Below are positions 43,333-51,711 of a stretch of 64,000 bases of DNA, piece after piece. Position numbers and translations under genes: made by a program. Below the pieces are notes generated by a model. That model was given only the letters and a program-made list of their open reading frames with translations, searched no databases and was not told the DNA's origin. Within the stretch, counting starts at the first letter, position 1. Each line of letters begins with the position of its first letter. Origin of the DNA: Bradyrhizobium sp. 1 (GTDB lineage Bacteria; Pseudomonadota; Alphaproteobacteria; Rhizobiales; Xanthobacteraceae); the NCBI RefSeq assembly GCF_023073315.1, contig NZ_JADPJH010000022.1, forward strand, positions 62,001 to 126,000, given 5' to 3'.

Positions 43333-43342
43333 CCCTTGATCA
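43321..43342. repeat. inverted repeat TGATCAAG-AGTCCC-CTTGATCA at the tRNA fragment edge
   Basis: Eight-base perfect arms (43321-43328 and 43335-43342) flank a six-base centre. The left arm lies in the tRNA anticodon loop and stem, exactly where identity to a tRNA stops. This is the arrangement expected at a recombination crossover, though a simple hairpin is possible. Confidence 0.5.
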
Positions 43343-43539
43343 ACAAGTTCATCAATGAGGTACGTGCAAACCTAAGCCGTCGCGCCGACCTCAACCCGTC
43401 GGGGCGGCTCTGCTCTTTCCCCGGCGGCCCGCAGGCCCGTGGAGCGGGTTCGGCACGAACTGCGCCCGCCGTTATAAGCGCTCATTGGCTTGGTCGTGTC
43501 GCCACCAAAACGCCGTCGAGCGCGCGGCCATCGATTGAC

Positions 43540-43559
43540 ACATTTGGAAACATTTGGAA
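43540..43559. repeat. two tandem copies of a ten-base unit (ACATTTGGAA)
   Basis: The unit ACATTTGGAA occurs twice back to back in the AT-richer gap before the methyltransferase gene. Function is unknown; it may be promoter-associated or chance. Confidence 0.35.
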
Positions 43560-43617
43560 TTGTACATGTTTAGCAAGAACTTACGCCGTCCATCAACCTC
43601 GGCAGCGTTCGCAATAG

Positions 43618-44388
43618 GTGTCAGTTTCGGGTGATGACTTGTTCTACAATTTCGCAGACTGGTTACGACGGACAGCCATTTTTTCGATCGCTATCGACAT
43701 TGCGCGGCAGACGTTGCCGGCATCGGCGCTGATCTGGCTACGCACGCAAATGGTGCGCAATCTGCGCGGCACACCAAACGAAGTGTTCAGCGAAATATAT
43801 CGACGGAACATATGGGGCTACAAGGAGACTGCTTCCGGCGGTGGATCGACGCTACACAATACGCAAAGGGTACGGGAAAACCTTCCCGGGCTGATCGGCG
43901 ATCTCGGAATCAATACCCTGCTCGACCTGCCTTGCGGCGATCTGCATTGGTTGTCGAAGATCGAGCTTCCTGTGTTGCACTATATCGGGGGCGATATCGT
44001 CCCGGAGTTGATTGAACGCACCACGAAGCAACACGGTCGGCCGGACCGCACGTTTCTCCAGATCGATCTCTGCAACGATCCGCTTCCGAAGGCTGACCTG
44101 CTGCTCTGCCGCGACTGCTTCATTCACCTGTCCGAAGACATGATCTTTGGCGCAATCGACAACATCCTCCGGTCAAACATCAGATATCTTCTGACCACCA
44201 CTTTCCCGAACGGGAAGAACCGGGCGATTCGGACAGGAGACTTTTTCACAATCAATCTTTGCGCACCGCCCTTCAACTTCCCACCTCCGATCAAGACGCT
44301 TGACGACTACGTTCCCCCGTTCGATCGACGACAGCTTGCGCTGTGGGAGGTCGAGACTCTGCGGGACAACCGGCGGGGCCTGCACTAG
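43618..44388 (+). CDS. class I SAM-dependent methyltransferase-like protein
   Basis: A 256-residue protein with a methyltransferase core: LLDLPCGDLHWL is motif I, YIGGDIVPELIE motif II, and LLCRDCFIHLS and LLTTTFPNG later strands. An N-terminal helical region of about 60 residues precedes it. The substrate is unknown; similar proteins occur with polysaccharide or glycan genes. It starts with GTG, has lower GC than flanking genes and follows a tRNA fragment, so it may be horizontally acquired. No partner genes are adjacent. Confidence 0.7.
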   Translation: MSVSGDDLFYNFADWLRRTAIFSIAIDIARQTLPASALIWLRTQMVRNLRGTPNEVFSEIYRRNIWGYKETASGGGSTLHNTQRVRENLPGLIGDLGINTLLDLPCGDLHWLSKIELPVLHYIGGDIVPELIERTTKQHGRPDRTFLQIDLCNDPLPKADLLLCRDCFIHLSEDMIFGAIDNILRSNIRYLLTTTFPNGKNRAIRTGDFFTINLCAPPFNFPPPIKTLDDYVPPFDRRQLALWEVETLRDNRRGLH

Positions 44389-44494
44389 GCCATGGGAGGT
44401 CTCGGCCTTGTGCTGGTTCCAGCCACTTCTCGGCTGTCGAGAATCCGTCGGAGCTGGCTCGCCAGCATCAAGATATTTTCACCCATCTGCCAAT

Positions 44495-45130
44495 TCAGGG
44501 CGCGACCAATTTCTTGCGGATGGCATAGCGAACAAGTTCGGCGGTCGATGACATCCCGAGCTTGCGCATGGCTGCGGCACGATGGGTCTCGACGGTCTTT
44601 ACGCTGAGCTTCAAGAGGGCGCCGATGGATCTGTTTGTATGTCCCTCCGCGATGAGCTGAACAACGCTCTGTTCGCGTGAAGTGAGCAGCACATCCGACT
44701 TGTTCTGCTTATTGATTTGATAGTCATGCAACAGCTTCTCCAGCAGTACACTGGTGAAGTACGGCCTGCCGTCGAGCAAGGCCTCGATTGCCGAAATCAA
44801 ATGCTTCCTGGCATCCGACTTGAAGAGGAAGCCGCGGATGCCAGCCAGAATGGCCTCCGTCAGGAGCTCCTCGCTTTCGTGCATCGTGAGGATCAGCACT
44901 TCCGTACGCAGATGCATCAGCCTGAGGCGGCGACTAACTTCGATTCCGTTCATGAGCGGCATCGAATAGTCAACTATTACGATGTCTGGACGCGTTTCCA
45001 GCGCCAAAGCCACAGCCTGCTCGCCGTTGGTTGCCTCTCCACTGACGATCCAATCGGAGCGCGTGTCGACGATCGCCCGAAGCCCAAAACGTACAACTTC
45101 ATGATCATCGGCAATCACGATGCGCTTCAC
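44495..45130 (-). CDS. LuxR/NarL-type response regulator, copy 1
   Basis: A 211-residue two-domain regulator. The receiver domain has the acidic pair ADDHE, the phosphorylation site Asp in VIVDYSMPLMNG and the Lys in FLFKSDA. The C-terminal helix-turn-helix reads LTSREQSVVQLIAEGHTNRSIG and ...SVKTVETHRAA. I start at the GTG at 45130, which gives the same MKRI- opening as the neighbouring paralogue; a TTG at 45157 is possible. It is encoded with a second regulator and a cytosolic histidine kinase on the same strand, so the three form one signalling module. Target genes may be the nearby stress genes; this is inferred. Confidence 0.88.
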   Translation of the reverse strand: MKRIVIADDHEVVRFGLRAIVDTRSDWIVSGEATNGEQAVALALETRPDIVIVDYSMPLMNGIEVSRRLRLMHLRTEVLILTMHESEELLTEAILAGIRGFLFKSDARKHLISAIEALLDGRPYFTSVLLEKLLHDYQINKQNKSDVLLTSREQSVVQLIAEGHTNRSIGALLKLSVKTVETHRAAAMRKLGMSSTAELVRYAIRKKLVAP

Positions 45131-45287
45131 GGCGTCGTTTCCCGAATGTCGGCCCAAAATTCATCGGACAATCAACGAAGATGACCGGCAGACAAGTGGC
45201 GGTCGATCCTACCAGCCATCGTCAAGAGAGTTTATTATGCAAAACCCTGATGTTCCCCGGCGAATGTACCGACGTTCGCACGCCGGA

Positions 45288-45917
45288 TCAGGCATCAACC
45301 AGCCTTGCTCGAACTGCGTATCGGACCAGACCGGCGGTCGAGTTCACGTCGAGCTTTCGCATTGCCGCCGCGCGGTGAGCCTCCGTCGTCTTCACGCTCA
45401 GGTTCAGGATGGCGCTAATGCCCTTGTTGCTATAGCCCTCCGCGACCAACTTGACGACAAGCCGCTCGCGCGGCGTAAGTCCTTGGTGCCCGCTCGCGGC
45501 GTCAGCTGATCCGCGGTCGAACTCGTTCGACGCGTTCTTGACACAGAACGGCCTGTGAACCAGCAGCGAATCGACAGCCGCCAGCAGCAGTTTGCTCGCG
45601 TCAGACTTCACCAGGAATGCCCGCGCGCCGGCCTGATAGGCCTGCTGGGCCAACAGACTGGAGTTGTGGACGGTAAAGATCAGAACCTCGGTCAAGAGCG
45701 GGTACTGCTTGATCCGACGGGCAACCTCCACGCCTGTCATGCGCGGCATCGAGAAATCGACGATCGCGACGTGCGGCTGACTCTCGATCGCCGCGGCGAC
45801 CGCCTTGCTGCCGTCGCTCGCCTCCGCGACCACCTCCCAGTCGGCACGTTGCGCCAGCACCGCACGGAGGCCCGAACGGACGGCTTCGTGATCGTCGGCG
45901 ATAAGGATTCGCTTCAT
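45288..45917 (-). CDS. LuxR/NarL-type response regulator, copy 2
   Basis: A 209-residue paralogue of the previous regulator. The receiver domain has ADDHE, VAIVDFSMPRMTG and FLVKSDA; the output domain has LTPRERLVVKLVAEGYSNKGIS and LSVKTTEAHRAA. The two share most motif positions, indicating a tandem duplication. It lies between the first regulator and the kinase. Having two regulators for one kinase could give two outputs or cross-inhibition. The gap on the promoter side is short, so co-transcription with the kinase is likely. Confidence 0.88.
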   Translation of the reverse strand: MKRILIADDHEAVRSGLRAVLAQRADWEVVAEASDGSKAVAAAIESQPHVAIVDFSMPRMTGVEVARRIKQYPLLTEVLIFTVHNSSLLAQQAYQAGARAFLVKSDASKLLLAAVDSLLVHRPFCVKNASNEFDRGSADAASGHQGLTPRERLVVKLVAEGYSNKGISAILNLSVKTTEAHRAAAMRKLDVNSTAGLVRYAVRARLVDA

Positions 45918-46034
45918 GGCATGAACTCCGGACCATCAACTCCATGCTCAGCTTTCGAGTTCCCGCAGGCGGACGAGGGAATCCGCTTGCAGCCGGCGAC
46001 CCGTGATCAATTTACCGAGTGCCCGCGCTGGCAC

Positions 46035-47240
46035 TCATGATTGCAATGGGGTTCGCCGCTTGCGTCGCTTCGCTTCGACGCGATGCGGGAACGCCGCGCA
46101 CAACGTTGTGCCGGAGTGCGGCGTTTCCGGATCGGATCGGATTTGAAGCGTGCCGCCAAGCTGCCTAAGTCTCGCCCTCATGGCCGGAATACCGACCCCC
46201 ATCGACATCGCGCTGTTCCTGTCCCTCGCGCGACGGACTGGAAAGCCGCGTCCATTGTCGCTGATCGTCAACCGCAACTGTCCGTTAGTCGCCTCGACAA
46301 CTATTTTGACCTCTGTCGCCCTCGCGTGGCGGAATATGTTCGTGAGTCCTTCCTGGACGACCCGTAGCAGCGAACGCTGGCTCTCGTACGAAAGCTGGTC
46401 GACAGAGGCGTCGATATCGATGCCGACGCGCAACGACGTCCGTGCCGCAAAGCCGTAAGCGTAGCACTCAATCGTCGCCTTCAGTCCCTGCGCCATCAGG
46501 TTCTGCGGATGTAGCAGATAGGTGAGAGAGCGGATCTCCCTCAGGGCCTGGTCAATCGATGCATCAACATCGTCGCAAATGCGGTCAAGCCCATCGGCCG
46601 TACCAAGGCAGGTGCGAATACGCATCATGCCGAGACTAGCGGCAATCAGGTACTGGCAGGTCGAATCATGAAGCTCGGACGCTATCCGTTGATGGATATC
46701 TTCCTGAATGGAAGCCAAGTCGACGCTGCTGCGAACGTTGTCGGCCTCGTCGGCTCCGTCATCGGGAAACTCCTCAGGGAAAATCCGGTGACGACCGATC
46801 AATCGGACAATGACGCCCGCGATAGGATCGAGGATCGGAACGACGATTGTTTCGACGTCCCGCCGCAAACCACCGAATGTCAGGCTGTGGTGAATTCTGA
46901 CCTCAGTTTGCTCTGCAAGACACGCCTCGAGGCCCTCACAGACCGACTCAGAATTGCCTCTTCCCATACAATCGGAGATGCCCATGCCCGACACTTCGCG
47001 CGATGACATTCCCAGGACTGCTTCGAAAGCGTGATTGATCCCCTCATATGTGAAACCGCCGCGCAACGGGCGCACCGCAAATAGAAGGTCTTCACGGTCG
47101 AGCCCATCACTGATCGCTTCCGAAACAAACAGATGCTCCGTGATGCTGGGCCGCGTCAGCGAGTTCGCATTGCAAGGTTTCACGGTACGCACCAAACTTC
47201 CCAGACCATTCTCGAAATCGACCCTCAGAAGCGATTTCAA
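46035..47240 (-). CDS. cytosolic NarL-family sensor histidine kinase with N-terminal PAS-like domain
   Basis: A protein of about 401 residues without membrane segments. Residues about 55-150 look like a PAS domain. The HisKA_3 dimerisation helix has the phospho-His at H191 (RIASELHDSTCQYL). The ATPase domain has EGLTNIFRHARA, DNGRGF and GVGIPAMRARLRQLGG. It would phosphorylate the two response regulators downstream. The start is uncertain: the TTG at 47240 has no ribosome site, and a later start is possible. The PAS may sense a cytosolic signal such as redox state or a ligand; the sequence shows no heme-specific cysteine motif. Confidence 0.85.
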   Translation of the reverse strand: MKSLLRVDFENGLGSLVRTVKPCNANSLTRPSITEHLFVSEAISDGLDREDLLFAVRPLRGGFTYEGINHAFEAVLGMSSREVSGMGISDCMGRGNSESVCEGLEACLAEQTEVRIHHSLTFGGLRRDVETIVVPILDPIAGVIVRLIGRHRIFPEEFPDDGADEADNVRSSVDLASIQEDIHQRIASELHDSTCQYLIAASLGMMRIRTCLGTADGLDRICDDVDASIDQALREIRSLTYLLHPQNLMAQGLKATIECYAYGFAARTSLRVGIDIDASVDQLSYESQRSLLRVVQEGLTNIFRHARATEVKIVVEATNGQLRLTISDNGRGFPVRRARDRNSAMSMGVGIPAMRARLRQLGGTLQIRSDPETPHSGTTLCAAFPHRVEAKRRKRRTPLQS

Positions 47241-47600
47241 GAACTATCCGCCTAGCGGTCTCGGCAGCGACGACTCGAGTCGCACGCGCCACCTCTAAGG
47301 GAATAACATAGAGCATACACCCATGTTTTGCGCACAACCACAGAGTAGTATTCCCTAGGGATGAAGACCTCGCATGACTGACATGAATTTCCGCATAATA
47401 CTGTGCAGTTTGTGCCAGTTCCGTGGGCCGCTCAAGCACGACAACAGTGACTAAAATTGTCGTTAAGCAGCGATCCAGACCAGCGGCTGTGACCGCCGTT
47501 TACGGAGGCCGACCGATGTCACGCCAGGTCTTGGAAAGTGCACGATGCATGTTGGGCCTGCACGGCCCCGCAACGTCAGATCCTGTCGAGCGAGGATCCG
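47241..47600. other. intergenic region between the kinase and the barrel operon
   Basis: About 360 bases with AT-rich promoter-like patches around 47290-47350 and 47390-47460. A minus-strand frame (47107-47439) crosses it but lacks family similarity. No RNA or repeat stands out. Confidence 0.5.
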
Positions 47601-47852
47601 CTATCGATTGCTGCCGCTGCTCGCGCTCGACTTCTTCTTGTGCCTGGAGATCGGAGCGGGCTGTGGTGAAGGTGCAATCACCAGCGGATGAGACGGCACC
47701 CGGAGACGATTTTGCCCAACGTCGTCCCGCAGCGCATCGGTATCCAGGCGCTGGCTTCGTTCGACGGCATCACGCGGATCCGCCGCCGCGGCGGTCGCCG
47801 CCATCATCCCGAAAACCGTCCCCAGCAGCACAAACCGGCGTCTCACAAGCAT
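47601..47852 (-). CDS. small exported hypothetical protein
   Basis: An 83-residue protein with an N-terminal signal peptide (MLVRRRFVLLGTVFGMMAATAAAA) and a short polar mature part ending KKKSSASSGSNR. I do not recognise the family. It follows the outer-membrane barrel gene on the same strand, with an alternative TTG start that overlaps the barrel stop (47870). Coupling suggests a periplasmic partner of the barrel protein. The mature segment is too short for a catalytic domain. Confidence 0.5.
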   Translation of the reverse strand: MLVRRRFVLLGTVFGMMAATAAAADPRDAVERSQRLDTDALRDDVGQNRLRVPSHPLVIAPSPQPAPISRHKKKSSASSGSNR

Positions 47853-47866
47853 TTTCAGGCACTCTC

Positions 47867-48679
47867 TCAAAAGGCGAAGTCGAGCCGCGGACCGATCCGG
47901 AGATCCCTGTAATGGCGGAGCGGAACGTTCGACGTTCGGGCCTCGTACAGCACGCTGGTCGTCAGCGACAGGTTACTGGCGAAATTATACTTCAGACCGA
48001 TATCGGCGGAATAGAGCTGGTCCTCCCGGCCGGAATTCAATCCGTCGGTGAACCAATAGGCTTCGAATAACGGCGCGCTCACGATCGACCATTTTGAATC
48101 GAGTTTGACCTCAATGCCGAGAATGGCATCAAAGCGCCAACGGCGAGCTTCCGCCAGATCGGAAAACCGATAGGTCAACAGCAACAACGGCGACAGCGTG
48201 ACGTTATTGACCTGGAAGTCACGGGCCACGGAACCCATCACGTCGTGCGAGATGAATGCGAGACCCCGGTAGACGCCATCGAAATCGTAGCGGTTCTCGT
48301 AGATGGCGGAGAACCGCCAGCCGTTCCAGTTCTCGGTCAGGCGCCCACCCAGGCGCGCGATCGCGGCATTTCCGTCCTTCTCCGTCGCGAACGCCTCATA
48401 CTGCGCGCGGGCATAGAGTCGATAGGACAGGTCATTTGTCAGATAACCGTCCAACCTGACGCTGATATCAGGCTCATAATAGCCGTCCGATCTGCGGTTA
48501 TCGCGGCTGAACAGGGCGTTGTCTGTAAAGGTCGGCGAGACCGAGCCAACGACGCTCCAAGAAGGCGCCGGTAGCGCCGGTGGTTCCGCCTTGAAATCCC
48601 TCAGATCGACGTCAGCTGCAAACGCGGCGGTCGAAGCCAAGAGTCCAATCGTCTGCAAAAGAAATCCAGATACACGCAT
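47867..48679 (-). CDS. outer-membrane beta-barrel protein of unknown function
   Basis: A 270-residue protein with a signal peptide (cleavage after ASTAAFA) and repeated amphipathic strands such as YRLYARAQYEAF and WRFSAIYENRYDF. It ends in a phenylalanine (RLDFAF), the usual outer-membrane assembly signal. The start at 48679 follows GAGG. The barrel could be a porin or an enzyme; no known signature is visible. It is between the kinase and the arginine deiminase gene, and could respond to the same signals. A small exported protein is encoded directly downstream. Confidence 0.72.
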   Translation of the reverse strand: MRVSGFLLQTIGLLASTAAFAADVDLRDFKAEPPALPAPSWSVVGSVSPTFTDNALFSRDNRRSDGYYEPDISVRLDGYLTNDLSYRLYARAQYEAFATEKDGNAAIARLGGRLTENWNGWRFSAIYENRYDFDGVYRGLAFISHDVMGSVARDFQVNNVTLSPLLLLTYRFSDLAEARRWRFDAILGIEVKLDSKWSIVSAPLFEAYWFTDGLNSGREDQLYSADIGLKYNFASNLSLTTSVLYEARTSNVPLRHYRDLRIGPRLDFAF

Positions 48680-48879
48680 CCGAATCCTCGAGATCGTCGG
48701 CTTTGCCCCGCCACGCGAGGACGATAGGCTGGCCTTGTCGAGTGTCAAGCAATGGCGGCATAGCTCGCGGAGATTGCAAACCGATGTGACAGGGAGAGCA
48801 CACGAATTGCGCCGTGAGCTCCCGGTCCGCGGAATCTTGTTGATCTCACCAGCCAGAACAGTCCGCTACCTGCGTCCCG

Positions 48880-50127
48880 CTAATAGTCCACCGGATCGCG
48901 GATGATCGGGCACGTCATGCAGTGGCCGCCACCACGACCGCGGCCCAGTTCCGCCCCGACGATGGTGATGACCTCGATACCCTCTTTGCGCAGCAGGGTG
49001 TTTGTGTAGGTGTTTCGATCGTAGGCGTATACGACGCCTGGTGACGCGCAGACGAGGTTGGCCCCACTGTCCCACTGCGTTCGCTCGCGCTGATAGTCGC
49101 TTCCGCCCGCCTCGACCACGCGAAGTTTCTTGAGACCCAGCGCCTCCTCGACGACGTCGACAAACGGCTTCTCTTCCGCGTGCAATTCGACGCCGCTCGG
49201 CGCATTGCTCGGGCGGTAGGAATAGGTACGAGTCTGATTGATGAAGTCCGGCGCGGTCAGCACGCAGTCGCGGTCAGCGAAAGTGAAGACCGTGTCGAGA
49301 TGCATGGCGGCGCGAATCTTTGGCATTGCTGCGACGATCACGCGTTCCGCCGCCTTCTTCGCAAACAGCGTCGCCGCGAGTTGGCTGATCGCCTGTCGCG
49401 ACGTGCGTTCGCTCATCCCGATCAGCACAATTCCCTTGCCGATCGGCATCACGTCGCCCCCCTCCAATGTAGCCAGCCCATGATCGTGCGTGGGATCGCC
49501 CCACCAGACATTGACCTTGCCGGCAAAATCGGGATGAAACTTGTAGATCGCCGTTGTGAGGATCGTTTCCTCTTGCCGCGCCGGCCAATAAAGCGAATTG
49601 AGCGTCACGCCGCCATAGATCCAGCAGGTGGTGTCGCGGGTGTACAGCGTGTTCGGCAGCGGCGGCAGCAGGTACTCGGTCGCGCCCGCCGCCTCCTTGA
49701 CCATCTTGATGGCCGCGCCGCCATGCGCCTCGGGAAAATCATGGGTCGACAGGCCGCCGAGCAAGGTTTCCGCGAGCTTGCGATTGTCCAGGCCGGAAAG
49801 GTAGCTTCTCAGTTCGTCGATGAAGCCAAGGCCGACCTGATTTGGCACGACCTGGTTGTCGAGAATCCAGTTCTTGCCTTCGGGTACCGCCACCGTTTCG
49901 GCCAGCAGGTTGTGCATTTCCACCACGTCGACACCACGGTCGCGCATCTTGGTGACGAAATCGAAGTGGTCACGCTTGGCGTTCTCCACCCAGAGAACAT
50001 CGTCGAACAGCAACTGATCGCAATTCGATGGAGTCAGGCGCGAGTGCGCGAGGCCGGGCGAGCAGACCATCACCTTGCGAAGCTGGCCGACCTCCGAATG
50101 AACGCCAAAAGCTGGAGAGTTCGCCAT
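48880..50127 (-). CDS. arcA: arginine deiminase
   Basis: A 415-residue enzyme of normal length that converts arginine to citrulline and ammonia. Conserved blocks run in order: N-terminal VHSEVGQLRKVMVCSPG, LYTRDTTCWIYGG, GGDVMPIG, HLDTVFTFAD with the catalytic His and Asp, and GRGGGHCMTCPI with the nucleophile C403. AGGAG precedes the ATG. It forms a pair with the arginine/ornithine antiporter encoded just upstream on the same strand. The carbamate kinase and ornithine carbamoyltransferase genes are not in this window, so here the enzyme may serve ammonia production and acid resistance more than ATP synthesis. Confidence 0.93.
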   Translation of the reverse strand: MANSPAFGVHSEVGQLRKVMVCSPGLAHSRLTPSNCDQLLFDDVLWVENAKRDHFDFVTKMRDRGVDVVEMHNLLAETVAVPEGKNWILDNQVVPNQVGLGFIDELRSYLSGLDNRKLAETLLGGLSTHDFPEAHGGAAIKMVKEAAGATEYLLPPLPNTLYTRDTTCWIYGGVTLNSLYWPARQEETILTTAIYKFHPDFAGKVNVWWGDPTHDHGLATLEGGDVMPIGKGIVLIGMSERTSRQAISQLAATLFAKKAAERVIVAAMPKIRAAMHLDTVFTFADRDCVLTAPDFINQTRTYSYRPSNAPSGVELHAEEKPFVDVVEEALGLKKLRVVEAGGSDYQRERTQWDSGANLVCASPGVVYAYDRNTYTNTLLRKEGIEVITIVGAELGRGRGGGHCMTCPIIRDPVDY

Positions 50128-50152
50128 TGTGGCTCCTTTTCGTATTGGGACG

Positions 50153-51586
50153 CTAGATGGTGATATAGCCGGTCGCCAGACCATGGATGCCGACAACGCA
50201 GCCAATGACCGCGACTGCGAACAAAACCCACTCGGCCGGCGTGAAGAGTTGTTTGCCCTGCTCTTTTCGGGTGATGTAGTACAGGATGGTACCGGGGGCG
50301 TAGATGATGAAGCCGAGCAGCAGGAACTTCGTCCCGCCGGCGAACAACAAGAATATGGTGTAGATCGTCGCCAAGACCGCAATGATGGCATCCTTGCTGA
50401 GGTCGCGTGGATCCCTTTCGTAAGTCTCCCTGCGAAACACCAGCATCAACGCAAAGGCCGCGGAGAGAAAATAGGGAATCAGCGAGAGGTGGCTGCATAG
50501 CGACAGCGCAAAGGTGAAGGCGTCGTCGGAAAACAGCGTTGCGACGAGTACGAGCTGTACGAGCAGTGAGCTCATGAACAATGCAGCCGAGGGCACCTGG
50601 TTGGCATTCTCGCGCGCGAGGAAAGCGGGCATGTCCTGATTTTTCGCTGCCACCGAAAGCACCTCAGCGGCCATCAGCGTCCAAGCCAGGTATGCCCCGA
50701 GCACCGAGACGATCACGCCGACGCCGATGAACAGGGCGCCCCAGTAACCGACGGCGGCTTCGAGCACACCGCCAACCGAAGGCTGGCGCAGCTGCGCTAG
50801 CTCTGCGCGAGGCAGGATGCCGTAGGCCAGGATCGACACCGAGGCGAACAGCGCGAGGACGCCCAGGAAACCCGTCACGGTCGCGATACCCACGTCCTCG
50901 CGTCTCTCCGCGAAGCGCGAATAGTTGCTTGCGCCCTCGATGCCCAGGAACACGAAGACCGTTACCAGCATCGTCGCTTTGACCTGTTCAAACAGACTGC
51001 CGTAATCCCCGGTCGCGCCGCCCCAGAGGTTAGCCACGAATACGCTGGGCTTGAGGTAGAAGATCGCCAGCACGACGAAGACCAGTAACGGGATGACCTT
51101 GGCGATCGTGACGATCTTGTTGATTCCCGCCGCTTCCTTCACGCCGCGCAGCACCAGAAAATGGAATGCCCATATTCCGACCGAGGAGATGAGCACCGCG
51201 GTCAACGTATTGCCCTGCCCCAAAGCGGGAAAGAACGCACCGAGTGTCGACTTGATCAGGATCCAGTACGACACGTTGCCGACGCAGGCGCTGGCCCAGT
51301 AGCCGAATGCCGAGAAGAAACCGACATAGGGCCCGAAGCCCGCCCGGGCATAGGCGTATACGCCGGCATCGAGATCCGGCTTGCGGTTTGCGAGGGTTTG
51401 GAACACGAACGCCAGCATCAGCATGCCGGCGCCGGCGATGGCCCAGGCAATCAGGGCTCCGTAGATGCCCGTAGCCTGTGCGAAATTGCGCGGAATCGAA
51501 AACACGCCTGCGCCAACCATGCCGCCGACGACCATGCCGGTAAGGATTCCCAGCGGGACTTTCTGTTGTTCGCCGTTCGCACCCAT
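50153..51586 (-). CDS. arcD: arginine/ornithine antiporter-like amino acid permease (ArcD family, APC superfamily)
   Basis: A 477-residue membrane protein with about 12-13 hydrophobic helices. The first helix has VVGGMVGAGVFSIP, typical of basic-amino-acid APC antiporters; KPDLDAGVYAYARAGFG and FVFLGIEGASNYSR are the other family blocks. It would exchange arginine for ornithine or citrulline, feeding arginine deiminase. It lies 25 bases upstream of arcA in the same operon. A second copy of this family is found at 62.8 kb. GGGG lies before the ATG. Confidence 0.87.
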   Translation of the reverse strand: MGANGEQQKVPLGILTGMVVGGMVGAGVFSIPRNFAQATGIYGALIAWAIAGAGMLMLAFVFQTLANRKPDLDAGVYAYARAGFGPYVGFFSAFGYWASACVGNVSYWILIKSTLGAFFPALGQGNTLTAVLISSVGIWAFHFLVLRGVKEAAGINKIVTIAKVIPLLVFVVLAIFYLKPSVFVANLWGGATGDYGSLFEQVKATMLVTVFVFLGIEGASNYSRFAERREDVGIATVTGFLGVLALFASVSILAYGILPRAELAQLRQPSVGGVLEAAVGYWGALFIGVGVIVSVLGAYLAWTLMAAEVLSVAAKNQDMPAFLARENANQVPSAALFMSSLLVQLVLVATLFSDDAFTFALSLCSHLSLIPYFLSAAFALMLVFRRETYERDPRDLSKDAIIAVLATIYTIFLLFAGGTKFLLLGFIIYAPGTILYYITRKEQGKQLFTPAEWVLFAVAVIGCVVGIHGLATGYITI

Positions 51587-51711
51587 AGTGGTACCCCGAT
51601 CATCTGCAATGCCCTCAGGGCGAACGCAGATAGGCTTTCGATCATCACAGATGCACTCACTGCGCAGTGGGGGGCATCGGGTTGACTACCTAGCCGAAGG
51701 CGAGGATTCCC

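Noticed and set aside
43336..43617. Plus-strand frame of 93 codons after the tRNA fragment
   Set aside because: No resemblance to an integrase or any domain; likely chance frame in an AT-richer gap.
47107..47439. Minus-strand frame of 110 codons overlapping the kinase N-terminus
   Set aside because: No family resemblance, no ribosome site, and it overlaps the kinase frame.
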